Assembly: GCA_020724465.1 (NCBI GenBank)
Contig: DYGX01000022.1
Span: 18,270 to 57,990, forward strand
Source: Thermoflexus sp.
GTDB lineage: Bacteria; Chloroflexota; Anaerolineae; Aggregatilineales; Aggregatilineaceae
Direction of reading: 5' to 3'
DNA: 39,721 nt
The position numbers were made by a program, and so were the translations under genes. Positions 25,232 through 33,380 of this stretch are shown piece after piece. The notes under the pieces are model-generated. The model made no database searches. It was not told where the DNA came from and saw nothing but the letters and a program-made list of their open reading frames with translations. Within the stretch, counting starts at the first letter, position 1. Each line of letters begins with the position of its first letter.

Positions 25232-25287
25232 TATAATAGGCCATGTCTCTCCTCGGCGCGCGTGCTGCGGTTGGTGACATAATGTCA
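25232..25287 (+). promoter_or_regulatory. -10 element and operator-like palindrome before the small ORF
   Basis: A consensus TATAAT (25232-25237) without a good -35, then a perfect inverted repeat TGACAT-A-ATGTCA (25275-25287) about 31 nt before the start of the ORF. The palindrome lies downstream of the presumed start of transcription, where a repressor could block elongation. Confidence 0.45.
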
Positions 25288-25317
25288 AGCTTTACTTAAG
25301 ATTTCGGAGGCTGCGCG

Positions 25318-25596
25318 GTGAGCACGCTGGCATCTCGATTCCCTTCGGCGCGTCGCCTGACGCGGCCCACCGACCCGGCCCTTCCTCCCGGCGCGGATCC
25401 GCTTGAGGCGCTCTATCACTTCATCAAGCCGTACCTGTCCTGGACGCTGCTCGAGATGGATCCCGGCTCGACCGATATCCTGATCGGCGAGCCTGAGGAC
25501 CCGGACCACCCGCGCGACTCCATGCGCGAACTGGTCATCCTCGGCGGCGAAGAGGCGCAGGTCTGGCTGCGGCACACCCGCAAATCCGCCCGGTAA
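25318..25596 (+). CDS. Small hypothetical protein
   Basis: A 92-residue protein, start GTG with GGAGG 7 nt upstream. The N-terminus is basic and low-complexity; the second half (FIKPYLSWTLLEMDPGSTDILIGEPEDPDHPRDSMRELVILGG) looks like a folded alpha/beta domain. I do not recognise the family. It stands alone between the divergent metG unit and the convergent aldo/keto reductase gene, with a palindromic operator candidate upstream. Confidence 0.6.
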   Translation: MSTLASRFPSARRLTRPTDPALPPGADPLEALYHFIKPYLSWTLLEMDPGSTDILIGEPEDPDHPRDSMRELVILGGEEAQVWLRHTRKSAR

Positions 25597-25633
25597 CCCG
25601 CGCCTTCGCACGCGATCGGTAGCTGGGGCCTGC

Positions 25634-26593
25634 TTAGGCCGGTTCGCGCTGCGCGGGGAACAGCTCGTCGATCCGCTCCAACACGTCGGCATCCAGCCTG
25701 ATTTCGGTCGCCTTGAGTGTTTCCTCAAGCTGAGCGCGTTTGGTCGCGCCGGTGATCGCACTGCTGACGGCGGGCTGGCGCAGCGTCCAGGCGATGGCAA
25801 GCTGCGCCCGCGTGACGCCCAGCTCATCTGCAATCGTCTTGAGCTGGCGCACCGCGTCCAGCCGTTCCTCTTTGAGCAGCCCTTCGGCCAGCCAGCTTTT
25901 CTGCGCCAGGCGGCTGTCTTGTGGCACACCGTTGTCGTACTTGCCCGTCAGCAGGCCGCTGGCGAGCGGACTCCACACCACCAGCCCAATGCCTTCTTCC
26001 TCGGCCAGCGGCAGGATCGTCTCCTCGACACGGCGGCGGTGGATCAGGTTGTACTGCGGCTGCTCGACGATGGGCCGGTACAGCCCGTAGTCTTCGCAAA
26101 TATCAAGCGCTTCCTGGATCTGCTCGTCGGTCCACTCGCTGGTGCCCCAGTACAGGATCTTGCCCTGGTGCACCAGGTCGTCCATCGCGCGCACCGTCTC
26201 CTCGACCGGCGTCTCGGTGTCGTAGCGATGGCAGAAGTAGAGATCCAGGTAGTCGGTCCCGATATTTTGCAGCGAGCGATCGATGCTCTCCATGATGTGC
26301 TTGCGCGACAGGCCGCGGTCGTTGACGTCGTCGCTGATCGGCCAGTAGACCTTGCTGGAGATCACCAGCGTATGGCGCGGGAACTCCTTGAATACCGATC
26401 CCATCAGGCGCTCGGCGCCGCCCTTAGCGTAGCTGTCGGCGATGTCAAAGAAGTTCACACCGTTGTCGTAGGCCAGCACGATCAGCTCACGCGCAAGCTG
26501 CTGATCGGTGATGCTCTCGCCAAAGGTGATCCAGCCCCCCAGGCTGATCTCGCTCACTCTCAGACCGGAAGCGCCGACGCGGCGGTAGTTCAT
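25634..26593 (-). CDS. Aldo/keto reductase
   Basis: A 319-residue NADPH-dependent TIM-barrel oxidoreductase of the group that includes potassium-channel beta subunits (MNYRRVGASGLRVSEISLGGW). The catalytic tetrad is visible: Asp50/Asp53 region in FFDIADSYAKG, Tyr55, Lys81 in VISSKVYWP, His122 in LYFCHRYD. It probably reduces small aldehydes or ketones. Start ATG at 26593 has AAGGAG 8 nt upstream; the frame continues upstream but without support. It is separated from dnaN by a terminator. Confidence 0.92.
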   Translation of the reverse strand: MNYRRVGASGLRVSEISLGGWITFGESITDQQLARELIVLAYDNGVNFFDIADSYAKGGAERLMGSVFKEFPRHTLVISSKVYWPISDDVNDRGLSRKHIMESIDRSLQNIGTDYLDLYFCHRYDTETPVEETVRAMDDLVHQGKILYWGTSEWTDEQIQEALDICEDYGLYRPIVEQPQYNLIHRRRVEETILPLAEEEGIGLVVWSPLASGLLTGKYDNGVPQDSRLAQKSWLAEGLLKEERLDAVRQLKTIADELGVTRAQLAIAWTLRQPAVSSAITGATKRAQLEETLKATEIRLDADVLERIDELFPAQREPA

Positions 26594-26690
26594 TCTGTTT
26601 CTCCTTCGCTCCAAGTGACTCGTCTGATCCGGTTTTAGCACATTCCCCGGCACAGCCAGCCAGTCGCGGCCAACCGGCAGCCTCATCCAC

Positions 26691-26722
26691 AAAAATCCGG
26701 CTGGGTATGAGACGCAGCCGGA
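26691..26722 (-). terminator. Terminator of dnaN
   Basis: On the minus strand TCCGGCTG pairs with CAGCCGGA over 8 bp, followed by TTTTT. It lies about 30 nt after the dnaN stop and separates it from the aldo/keto reductase gene. Confidence 0.85.
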
Positions 26723-26748
26723 CGTGTCCAGACTGGCAGGCGAGGCGC

Positions 26749-27891
26749 TCAGCGCGCGGTGGACATCGGCATGATGACGTGAATGAAATCATCCCGTCCG
26801 GCGGGGCGCACCACGCCCGGCGCGGTCGGCCCGCTGGTTTCCAGCACGACGCGATCCTCGCGGATGACGTTCAGCACTTCGATCAGGTAACGAATGTTGA
26901 AGGCGATTTCGATCGCGGTGCCCTCAATGGTCGCTTCGAGCGGCGCCTGGGCGTCGCCCTTCTCCTGAGACTGCCCGGCAACGATCACCTGCCCCGGCTC
27001 ATTGGGGCTGCTGGCCGGCTCAATCAAGACGCGCGCCGTGTTGGCCGAGTCCTTGGCGAACACCTCAGAGCTACGGCAGGCAGCCAGCAATTCGCTGGTG
27101 TAGGCCATCACGCTCGTCTGGTAGGTGCGCGGGATGATCGCCTCGTAGTCCGGGAACTTGCCTTCGATCAACTGGGAAACGACCAGGACGTTGTCCAGGC
27201 TGAACATCACCTGACCACGCCCATCGGGCAGGGCGATCAGCACTTCCTCGTCGTCATCGCTGATGATCCGCCCCAGTTCTTGCAGGGTGCGGGCCGGGAC
27301 GATGACGGGGTCCGGCGCGCGGTCGCCCACGCTGAATTCCAGCTCCGTCGTGCGCACCGAGAGCCGGTAGCCGTCCGCAGCGGCCATGGTGAACACGTCG
27401 CCGTCAAAGCGCAGCAGCACGCCGGCCAACACCGGGCGGCTCTCGTCTTTCGCCGCGGCGAAGACAACCTGCTCGATCATCTCTTTGAAGACATCCGCCC
27501 GCACGCTGATCGCGCGGTCCGGCTCGAACTCAGGCATCTGGGGGAATTCGGCGGCGTCCATGCCTTTGATGTTGGCCGACTTCCCGGCGCAGTGGAGATG
27601 CAGCGTCAGAGTGCGCGTGTCGAGGTCCATATCAACGCGCTCGGGCGGCAGCGTCGCCACCAGGTCCTGGAAGGTGCGGGCCGGCAGGGTAACCGAGCCG
27701 TCATCCTCGACTTTCGCGCCGATCCACACCGTGATTCCAAGCTGCAGGTTGGTGGCGGCCAGCCGCACGCGCGCGTCTTCGGTCGCGATGAGGACATTCG
27801 ACAGAATCGGCAGCGAAGCCCGGCTGGGGACCGCCCGCCCGACGATGCTGAGACCTTTGTAGAGGTTTTCCTGCAAGACAGAAACGCGCAT
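26749..27891 (-). CDS. dnaN: DNA polymerase III subunit beta (sliding clamp)
   Basis: The ring-shaped processivity clamp that holds DNA polymerase III on DNA. 380 residues in three similar domains. The N-terminus MRVSVLQENLYKGLSIVGRAVPSRASLPILSNV and the C-terminal HVIMPMSTAR (family: xxYxxMPM(R/T)) are diagnostic. RPVLAGVLL(R)FDGD and the AADGYRLS segment are typical of domain 2. Usually it lies next to dnaA or recF, but here it has neither neighbour and has its own promoter and terminator. A start ATG with GGGAGAAGG upstream. Confidence 0.97.
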   Translation of the reverse strand: MRVSVLQENLYKGLSIVGRAVPSRASLPILSNVLIATEDARVRLAATNLQLGITVWIGAKVEDDGSVTLPARTFQDLVATLPPERVDMDLDTRTLTLHLHCAGKSANIKGMDAAEFPQMPEFEPDRAISVRADVFKEMIEQVVFAAAKDESRPVLAGVLLRFDGDVFTMAAADGYRLSVRTTELEFSVGDRAPDPVIVPARTLQELGRIISDDDEEVLIALPDGRGQVMFSLDNVLVVSQLIEGKFPDYEAIIPRTYQTSVMAYTSELLAACRSSEVFAKDSANTARVLIEPASSPNEPGQVIVAGQSQEKGDAQAPLEATIEGTAIEIAFNIRYLIEVLNVIREDRVVLETSGPTAPGVVRPAGRDDFIHVIMPMSTAR

Positions 27892-27993
27892 ACGACCTTC
27901 TCCCTACCTGCGAGGCGCGGGTCCGATGAGGTGGCTGCAGCTCAAAAAAGAATTCCGGTGCGCGGCGCATGTTGGCTGCCATCCGCGAGGGCA

Positions 27994-28022
27994 ATTATAC
28001 TGTGCGCCTCAGGCAAAGCCAA
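27994..28022 (-). promoter_or_regulatory. Promoter of dnaN
   Basis: On the minus strand TTGGCT (28017-28022) and TATAAT (27994-27999), 17 nt apart, right after the stop codon of the upstream lipoprotein gene. The leader is about 95 nt. Confidence 0.75.
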
Positions 28023-28028
28023 GCAGCC

Positions 28029-28847
28029 TCAGCAGCCGTGCGGGATCGAGATGTTTGGCTGGATGTCTATCTGGCTGAGGTCGAGATCGTAGCGCAGGAA
28101 CAGCGTGCCGCTGACCGGGCGCTCCGCCGACAGGATGCGGACGTTCGCCACCTCGACCGACGCCTCGAAGCGCGTCACCGCGTTCAGGCCGGGCGACACC
28201 CACAAATCCGCCTCGACACTGACCCGGCTGTCGGCCTCGCGCTTGATCGCCGCCAGACGCAGCGCCTCGGGCGCGAAGGTGTACTGCCAGACCGGCACGT
28301 CGTCGATTGTGTCGCGGTGACCGGTCGGCACCGCGCGCGCCACCCCGCCGATCAGCTCCCCGGCGGACAAATCGGCCACGATAGACGACCCGGATCCGGC
28401 GGCGCCGGGGCTGCACTGCCCGTTGGTGTCAACCACGTACGTATCGTTGCTGATGCGGACGCCTTCCAGGCGCACGTATTCCTGCGGCGAGACGGCCAGC
28501 CCTTCGACTTCCAATACGACACGGCGCGATTCGCCTAGCTCGTTGGCCCAGACCTGGAGCGTAAAGCGGCCCTCGGCCGGCTCGTCGGAACCGGCAAACG
28601 TGCCTTCGAACTCGCCGACGACCGTGTAGGTCCAGCCGGGCCGCGCCGCCAGGTTGCGGTCGAGCGGGTCGAAGCTCACCTCGTCGAAGCCGGCCGGGGG
28701 CGCGTTCTGGGTGAGGAAATCCGCCGTGGGCAGTGTACTGAGATCGACCAGCGTTGGAAGCGGCTGCGGCTCAGCAGGAGCCGTCTGACAGGCCGCCGCG
28801 CCAGCCAGCAAGACAATCAGCCAGGTGATAACCAACCATCGGCGCAT
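28029..28847 (-). CDS. Probable lipoprotein, LppX/LolA-like fold
   Basis: A 272-residue exported protein. The N-terminus has a signal with a lipobox-like LAGAAAC (Cys about 19), though the residues before Cys are Ala rather than the usual Leu-x-Gly. The mature part is a half-barrel of long antiparallel strands (TYTVVGEFEGTF, RFTLQVWANELG, VEADLWVSPGLNAVTRFEASVEV), as in the LppX/LprAFG group of lipoproteins that carry lipids. Cysteines in NGQCSPG and IPHGC (last residue) may form a disulfide. GGAGAG precedes the ATG. Confidence 0.72.
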   Translation of the reverse strand: MRRWLVITWLIVLLAGAAACQTAPAEPQPLPTLVDLSTLPTADFLTQNAPPAGFDEVSFDPLDRNLAARPGWTYTVVGEFEGTFAGSDEPAEGRFTLQVWANELGESRRVVLEVEGLAVSPQEYVRLEGVRISNDTYVVDTNGQCSPGAAGSGSSIVADLSAGELIGGVARAVPTGHRDTIDDVPVWQYTFAPEALRLAAIKREADSRVSVEADLWVSPGLNAVTRFEASVEVANVRILSAERPVSGTLFLRYDLDLSQIDIQPNISIPHGC

Positions 28848-28893
28848 GCGTCGCTCTCCAAACGGCGGCTGGATCGGGCACAAGCTTGCCCGC

Positions 28894-28923
28894 ATTATAG
28901 CCACATTACCCATTTGGCGGTAA
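28894..28923 (-). promoter_or_regulatory. Candidate promoter of the lipoprotein gene
   Basis: On the minus strand TTACCG (28918-28923) and TATAAT (28894-28899), 18 nt apart, about 45 nt before the ATG. Confidence 0.55.
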
Positions 28924-29034
28924 CTCTGGAGATGCGCAACTCGTTGCAAGCGATTTCAAGTAAGCTAATAATAGTTTTCTCTTCCATCGAAACATAATTA
29001 CGAAAAGGTATGTCGTACCTGAAGTGTTTTTGTA

Positions 29035-29066
29035 TTGACAGATTTATGCTTTACAATGATAATCAT
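29035..29066 (+). promoter_or_regulatory. Promoter with Fur-like operator before the BTAD regulator
   Basis: TTGACA (29035-29040) and GATAAT (29058-29063), 17 nt apart, in an AT-rich stretch (about 28950-29065). The -10 is overlapped by the perfect palindrome ATGATAATCAT (29056-29066), the central 11 nt of the Fur consensus; outer bases match poorly. The transcript starts near 29070. Confidence 0.7.
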
Positions 29067-29130
29067 ACGGGGTCAAACCGGTCATAAGTTTAAGGGGAAG
29101 AGGCTCGCAGACGCGCAGGGCGACAGCACC

Positions 29131-29220
29131 ATGCGTGTGGTGCGAGTTTTCGCATATAACCACAGCATACGCAATGAGGTTGGGCTGTGCTGCCCAGGCG
29201 CTGGCCTAAAAATGGGGTGA
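29131..29220 (+). CDS. Upstream ORF translationally coupled to the regulator gene
   Basis: A 29-codon ORF (MRVVRVFAYNHSI..., ending GLKMG) whose TGA (29218-29220) overlaps the regulator ATG (29220) as TGATG. An AGGG lies about 10 nt before the ATG. It is inside the 5' leader behind a strong promoter. It looks like a coupling ORF or leader peptide; no homologue recognised. The rest of the leader has small hairpins (CACCA..TGGTG, GCGA..TCGC) overlapping its start. Confidence 0.45.
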   Translation: MRVVRVFAYNHSIRNEVGLCCPGAGLKMG

Positions 29221-30497
29221 TGATGATGCCACGAGCAGTGGAACGGGTCGCTGAACTCAGTTTTGAGACATTCCAGGAGCGCCTGCGTGACAAACCGCTG
29301 GCCATTATCTACCCGCGTCACCGCGCGCGCGGTGCCCTGGTGGCGATGTTCCTGCGCCACTATGGCCCGAATATGATGTATTACAGCCTGGGCGAAGACG
29401 ACACGACGCTGGAAGCCTGGCTGGCGCACATGATCGACGACCCGGCCTTCCCCCAGGGATTCGGGGCGCAGACCCGCGAAGCACTGAAAACGCGCGCCAC
29501 CCCCGCCGATCTCGCCGCGGCCTTCGGCGCCGACCTGGGCGCGGCACGCGGCAAGCCTTATATGCTTCTGCTCGACGCCTTCGACCATCTGCATCCCGAC
29601 AAGTCCGTTGACCGCTTCTTCCGCGAGCTGCCCGCAGCCCTGCCCGATAACGTCCAGATTGTCATCAACGCACGTCTGCTGCCGCTCCAGCCCTGGAACG
29701 ATTTAGTCCTGGCGGGGCAGGCGGTCGTCGTGGGCACCGATGAGGCGCTTGGGGGCGGGATTTACGGCGACGAACAGAAGCGGGGGCAGCTTGAGGTCTT
29801 CGCGCTTTCCGGCGGCCACGTGTACATCGACGGTCGCCCGGTAACCAGTTGGGACGGGTCGTTGCCGCGCCACCTGTTCTATTACTTCGTCGACCATCCG
29901 ATGGTGACGCGTGATGAGATCTTTGAGGTCTTCTGGCCGAAGATGTCGGTCAAAGAGGCGACCAATGTCTTTCATGTCACCAAGCGCAAGATCAGCGAGC
30001 GCCTGGGCTATGAGCTAACGCACTACGCGAGCGGGTTCTACGTTCCCTCGCCCAAGCTCCAGATTCACTATGACGCGCGCGTCTTCGAAGAGGCTGTGCA
30101 CGAGGCCATCGAGGTCGAGGAAAACGCGCCCGCCAACTGGTATCTTGCCGTGCAGCTCTACCGCTCGGACTTCCTGCCCTATATCCACACGCCCTGGGTT
30201 GAAGCACGGCGCAATGAACTGCAAAACAAGTACGCGCAGGCGTTGATCGGGTTGGGACGCTATCACCGCGGCCTGGGCGAGCTGGACCTGGCGCTGGGCT
30301 ATCTGCTGCGCGCGCTGCGCGAAAAGCCCGACTGGGAAGATGTCCACCGCGACGTGATGATGATCTACTACCAGCAGGGCCGGCGCGACGAGGCGATCGG
30401 GCAGTATCACCAGTTGGAGCGCACGCTGGACCGCCTGTTTGGCATCCAGCCCTCGCGCGAGACACGCAACCTGTACGAAGTCATCGCCGCGGTCTGA
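29220..30497 (+). CDS. Transcriptional regulator, MalT/BTAD-like with degenerate N-terminal ATPase
   Basis: A 425-residue cytoplasmic regulator. Residues about 30-180 look like a signal-transducing ATPase of the MalT class: PYMLLLDAFDHLHPD resembles Walker B, and QIVINARLLPLQPW resembles the sensor segment (IVLASR...PPLP). But the Walker A position reads IIYPRHRARGALV, without Gly-Lys-Thr, so ATP binding is probably lost. A winged-helix DNA-binding domain (about 195-275, LEVFALSGGHVYIDGRPV, TRDEIFEVFWP, VTKRKISERLG) follows, then a BTAD/TPR region (about 285-415, LGRYHRGLGELDLALGYLLRALR). Three ATGs in tandem give the start; the first overlaps the upstream ORF stop. The targets are unknown. 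Confidence 0.83.
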   Translation: MMMPRAVERVAELSFETFQERLRDKPLAIIYPRHRARGALVAMFLRHYGPNMMYYSLGEDDTTLEAWLAHMIDDPAFPQGFGAQTREALKTRATPADLAAAFGADLGAARGKPYMLLLDAFDHLHPDKSVDRFFRELPAALPDNVQIVINARLLPLQPWNDLVLAGQAVVVGTDEALGGGIYGDEQKRGQLEVFALSGGHVYIDGRPVTSWDGSLPRHLFYYFVDHPMVTRDEIFEVFWPKMSVKEATNVFHVTKRKISERLGYELTHYASGFYVPSPKLQIHYDARVFEEAVHEAIEVEENAPANWYLAVQLYRSDFLPYIHTPWVEARRNELQNKYAQALIGLGRYHRGLGELDLALGYLLRALREKPDWEDVHRDVMMIYYQQGRRDEAIGQYHQLERTLDRLFGIQPSRETRNLYEVIAAV

Positions 30498-30600
30498 TAG
30501 CACGCCGCTCGCCGGCTCCCAGAGGGCAGCAACCGCGCTGCCCTGTTTTTGTCCTCGCGCTGCCAGACGCCACGCGCCGCGAACGAAACGGACACGCGCC

Positions 30601-31188
30601 ATGAAACGACAACCCGCTCCCCGCGCCTGGATCGCGCGGCAGGTCACCGACGCGGGCGGCCACACGCTCGCCGTGGAAGTAAACTACGACCGCCGCCTGA
30701 AGCGCAACGTGCATTGGAACGTCGAGGGCACGGTCATCCGCGTGCGGGCGCCGGAACACGTGCCAGGGGCCGTGCTCGACCGGCTGCTGGACGACATCGT
30801 CGCCAACGTGCTGGATGCGCGCGCCCGCGCCCTCAGCCGCAACGACGCCGAACTCCAGCGCCGCGCCCAGGCGATCAACGAGGCGTACTTCGACGGCGCA
30901 TTGCGCTGGCACACCATCCGCTGGGCAGGCAACCTGCACACGCGGCTTGGGAGCTGTACGCACGGCGGCACGACCGATGGCGACATCCGCATCAGCGACC
31001 AGATCAAGCTGTGGCCGGACTACGTGATCGATTACGTGATCGCGCACGAGCTGGCGCACCGCAAGTTCCCCAACCACAGCCCGGCCTTCTGGGCCTATCT
31101 GGCGCGCTATCCGCACACCGAGCGGGCGCGGGGCTTCATCGACGGCGTCTACTTCACGCGCGGCTGGACGGTTGACGACCCGCTGTGA
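30601..31188 (+). CDS. YgjP-like (DUF45) metallopeptidase
   Basis: A 195-residue zinc peptidase-like protein of the YgjP/M48-related group. The zinc site is VIAHELAHRKFPNHSPAFW: His149, Glu150, His153, with the third ligand His159. An N-terminal beta domain (about 18-50) and the segment LGSCTHGGTTDGDIRIS, typical of the family, precede it. There is no signal peptide, so it acts in the cytoplasm; the substrate is unknown. Start ATG at 30601, 103 nt after the regulator gene. Confidence 0.86.
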   Translation: MKRQPAPRAWIARQVTDAGGHTLAVEVNYDRRLKRNVHWNVEGTVIRVRAPEHVPGAVLDRLLDDIVANVLDARARALSRNDAELQRRAQAINEAYFDGALRWHTIRWAGNLHTRLGSCTHGGTTDGDIRISDQIKLWPDYVIDYVIAHELAHRKFPNHSPAFWAYLARYPHTERARGFIDGVYFTRGWTVDDPL

Positions 31189-31206
31189 GGCGAGCGGGGA
31201 ACCGGG

Positions 31207-32202
31207 CTATTCGTGCAGCACGACCGCGTCGCAGGGGGGCAGCAGGGTGCCGTCGCGCAGGGTGACGCGCACCCGCAGGGCATAATACCCGCTGCGCGAC
31301 AGCATCACCGGCATGTCGAGCAGCAGATCGCCGGACACTGGCTCCTCGGGGGCGGTCTGCTCGAACGGCGGCCCGCGCAGGATGATCCAGTCTGCGGGCG
31401 TGGCGAGCGGATCGCCACCCAGGTAGCTGATCTGCACGGTGTAGTTCCACAGCTCCGGGTGATCCACCGTTCCAAACACCATGAATGCATCCCCGACGCG
31501 CTCGCCGGAAACCGGCTGGTGAATCACCGCGCCCGACCCCTGGCAGGTGGTGGACAGGTGATCGAGGGTCGGCGTGGTGGCAACCGGCAGGGCGGTTGGC
31601 GGGGCCTGCCCGACTGGGTTCGACGGCATATCCTGGCCGGATGGGCGCACCAGCGTGTAGAAAATGATCGCCAGGTTGATTGCCAGCGCCACCGCCAACA
31701 CCGCGAGCATTTCCGCATAGGGGCTGCGCCACAGCCCGACCAGCGCCAGCCAGACCTGATCCAGCCGGTACAGGCCGCGCGCCGACAGCCAGCGCGACAC
31801 CGCCAGCCACACCGGGGCCGGTCCGGCACGTTGCGTCGTCTCCCAGGCGGCGTCGAAGGCGGTCTGGCGGGCCGACTGGACGGTCACCTGCTCCCACCAG
31901 GCCAGGTCCGGATCCAGGTCGGATGATGCGGTGCCCGGCGGCGCGGGCGCTGCCGGGGCAAACGGCCAGCGCGCGCGGTCATACTCGCGCCGGGTGGCCG
32001 GGTGGCGCAGCACGTTGTATGCTTCATTCACCAGCTTGATCTGCTCGGTCGCCCAGTCGGCGCGCTCCGGGTTGCGGTCCGGGTGCAGCTCGCGCACGCG
32101 CTGACGGTAAGCCCGGCGAATGGCGTCGAGCGACGCGTCCGGCGCGATCTGCAGGATCGCGTAATAATCGCGGGCGGGGTCATAGGCTGGCGTGCGGCGC
32201 AT
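31207..32202 (-). CDS. J-domain membrane protein with C-terminal Ig-like domain
   Basis: A 331-residue protein. The N-terminal J domain (about 12-76) with HPD (40-42) would recruit and stimulate DnaK at the membrane. A single membrane helix (about 163-185, EMLAVLAVALAINLAIIFYTLV) follows a 90-residue linker. The C-terminal domain (about 226-331) is Ig-like and lies outside: VIHQPVSGERV, FMVFGTVDHPELWNYTVQISYLG, GYYALRVRVTLRDG. The same kind of domain ends the PBP in this window. The combination of a cytoplasmic J domain with an external module is unusual. It follows the zinc-ribbon gene by 23 nt. Confidence 0.85.
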   Translation of the reverse strand: MRRTPAYDPARDYYAILQIAPDASLDAIRRAYRQRVRELHPDRNPERADWATEQIKLVNEAYNVLRHPATRREYDRARWPFAPAAPAPPGTASSDLDPDLAWWEQVTVQSARQTAFDAAWETTQRAGPAPVWLAVSRWLSARGLYRLDQVWLALVGLWRSPYAEMLAVLAVALAINLAIIFYTLVRPSGQDMPSNPVGQAPPTALPVATTPTLDHLSTTCQGSGAVIHQPVSGERVGDAFMVFGTVDHPELWNYTVQISYLGGDPLATPADWIILRGPPFEQTAPEEPVSGDLLLDMPVMLSRSGYYALRVRVTLRDGTLLPPCDAVVLHE

Positions 32203-32225
32203 CGGGATCGAGCATGGGCCTCCGG

Positions 32226-32567
32226 CTAGCGCCGCCCGTAGCGGTCTTCGAGATCGAGGAATTCGTCCGGGTTGACTTCCAGCGTGACGGCGCCGCAGTG
32301 GCGGCAGACCTGGGCGTTGACCTTGATCAGGCGGCGAAAGGGCCGCAGCAGGCGCGAGATGCGCCCCAGCTTGAGGGCGCGCGGCGCGAGCTGAAGCTGG
32401 CGGAACTTGTCGCTGTAGTCGATCAGGTAGGCCGACGCCAGATCGGTGCTGCCGCAGCGAAAGCAGCGCCACTGGATCGAAGCGGGCATCTCGGTCGAGC
32501 CGGCTTCCGGAATGGTCACGGGCGGCGCGACGGTTGGGGGTGGGGTGTTGGTCAGGTGCTCGGTCAT
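32226..32567 (-). CDS. Zinc-ribbon protein, unknown function
   Basis: A 113-residue protein with a Pro/Thr-rich N-terminus and two CxxC pairs (CFRCG about 35-39; CRHCG about 88-92) that make one zinc ribbon, enclosing a basic helical part (RALKLGRISRLLRPFRRLIKV). It could bind nucleic acid or a partner protein. It is cotranscribed with the J-domain gene (23-nt gap), so a role with that chaperone is possible. AGGGAGCAGG precedes the ATG. Confidence 0.7.
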   Translation of the reverse strand: MTEHLTNTPPPTVAPPVTIPEAGSTEMPASIQWRCFRCGSTDLASAYLIDYSDKFRQLQLAPRALKLGRISRLLRPFRRLIKVNAQVCRHCGAVTLEVNPDEFLDLEDRYGRR

Positions 32568-32746
32568 CCTGCTCCCTGCGGCTAGGCCCGCCCCTTGCGG
32601 CGGACGCGGGCAAACGATGGCTCCGATTATACATCATCCCCGCCCGCGCGGCGCCCGGCGGCGCACAACCTTTCGCGCGGCAGTGCGTATTAGGGAATAG
32701 CGGCGCATAGGTGCGCTGAAAAGTGGTGATTGAGGAGCGGATGGGA

Positions 32747-33373
32747 ATGGGCAATCGACCTGACAGGAGCCGGGTCCGCGCCTGGATCGCGGTGGGATTG
32801 ATCGCGCTGGGTGCCGCGTTCTGGTTGGGGATCGGAACGCTCTGGCCCATGTTCGTCATGGTGCCCGGCCTGATCTTCCTGGGATTGGCAGCCGGGGGCG
32901 GCCGGGCCAGCGCCCCGTTTGCGATCCCCGGCATGATCATCACCGGGACGGGCCTGATGCTGCTGATTCAGAACCTGACGGGCTACTGGTCAAGCTGGGC
33001 CTATGCCTGGACGCTGTACGGCGTCTTTCTTGGTCTGGGGCTGGCGATGATGGGGCGGCTGCTGGACGATCCCGCATTCGAGTCGTTGGGGCGCGTGTTT
33101 GTGCTGGTCGGCGGGGGGGCGTTTGTGGTGCTCGGCGTGTTGATGGAGCTGGTGCGCCTCGGCGGGTTGGGCGGCGCCTGGTGGCCGCTGCTGCTGATCG
33201 GGCTGGGGCTGCTGCTGCTGGCGCGGCCCTTGACGCTGCGCCGCGCGCTGAAGTCCAGGTCAAAGCGCGACGAGCACCTGTTCGCCGGGCCGGTGGTTTA
33301 CAGCTCGCGCAAGCGCGACGCCTCGCGCCTGGCCGCGTCCGACAGCAACGAGCACAAGAGCAAACGAGGCTGA
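32747..33373 (+). CDS. Multi-pass membrane protein, LiaF/DUF5668-like helices
   Basis: A 208-residue integral membrane protein with five or six helices (WIAVGLIALGAAFWLGI, LWPMFVMVPGLIFLGLAAG, and others) and a basic, hydrophilic C-terminus (KSRSKRDEHL...). The WPLLLIGLGLLLLARPL motif is common in LiaI-LiaF/DUF5668-type transmembrane domains of envelope-stress proteins. Function unknown. The ATG at 32747 has AGGAG at spacing 9, better than ATG 32741. The deaminase gene starts 7 nt after its stop. Confidence 0.7.
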   Translation: MGNRPDRSRVRAWIAVGLIALGAAFWLGIGTLWPMFVMVPGLIFLGLAAGGGRASAPFAIPGMIITGTGLMLLIQNLTGYWSSWAYAWTLYGVFLGLGLAMMGRLLDDPAFESLGRVFVLVGGGAFVVLGVLMELVRLGGLGGAWWPLLLIGLGLLLLARPLTLRRALKSRSKRDEHLFAGPVVYSSRKRDASRLAASDSNEHKSKRG

Positions 33374-33380
33374 GACACCC

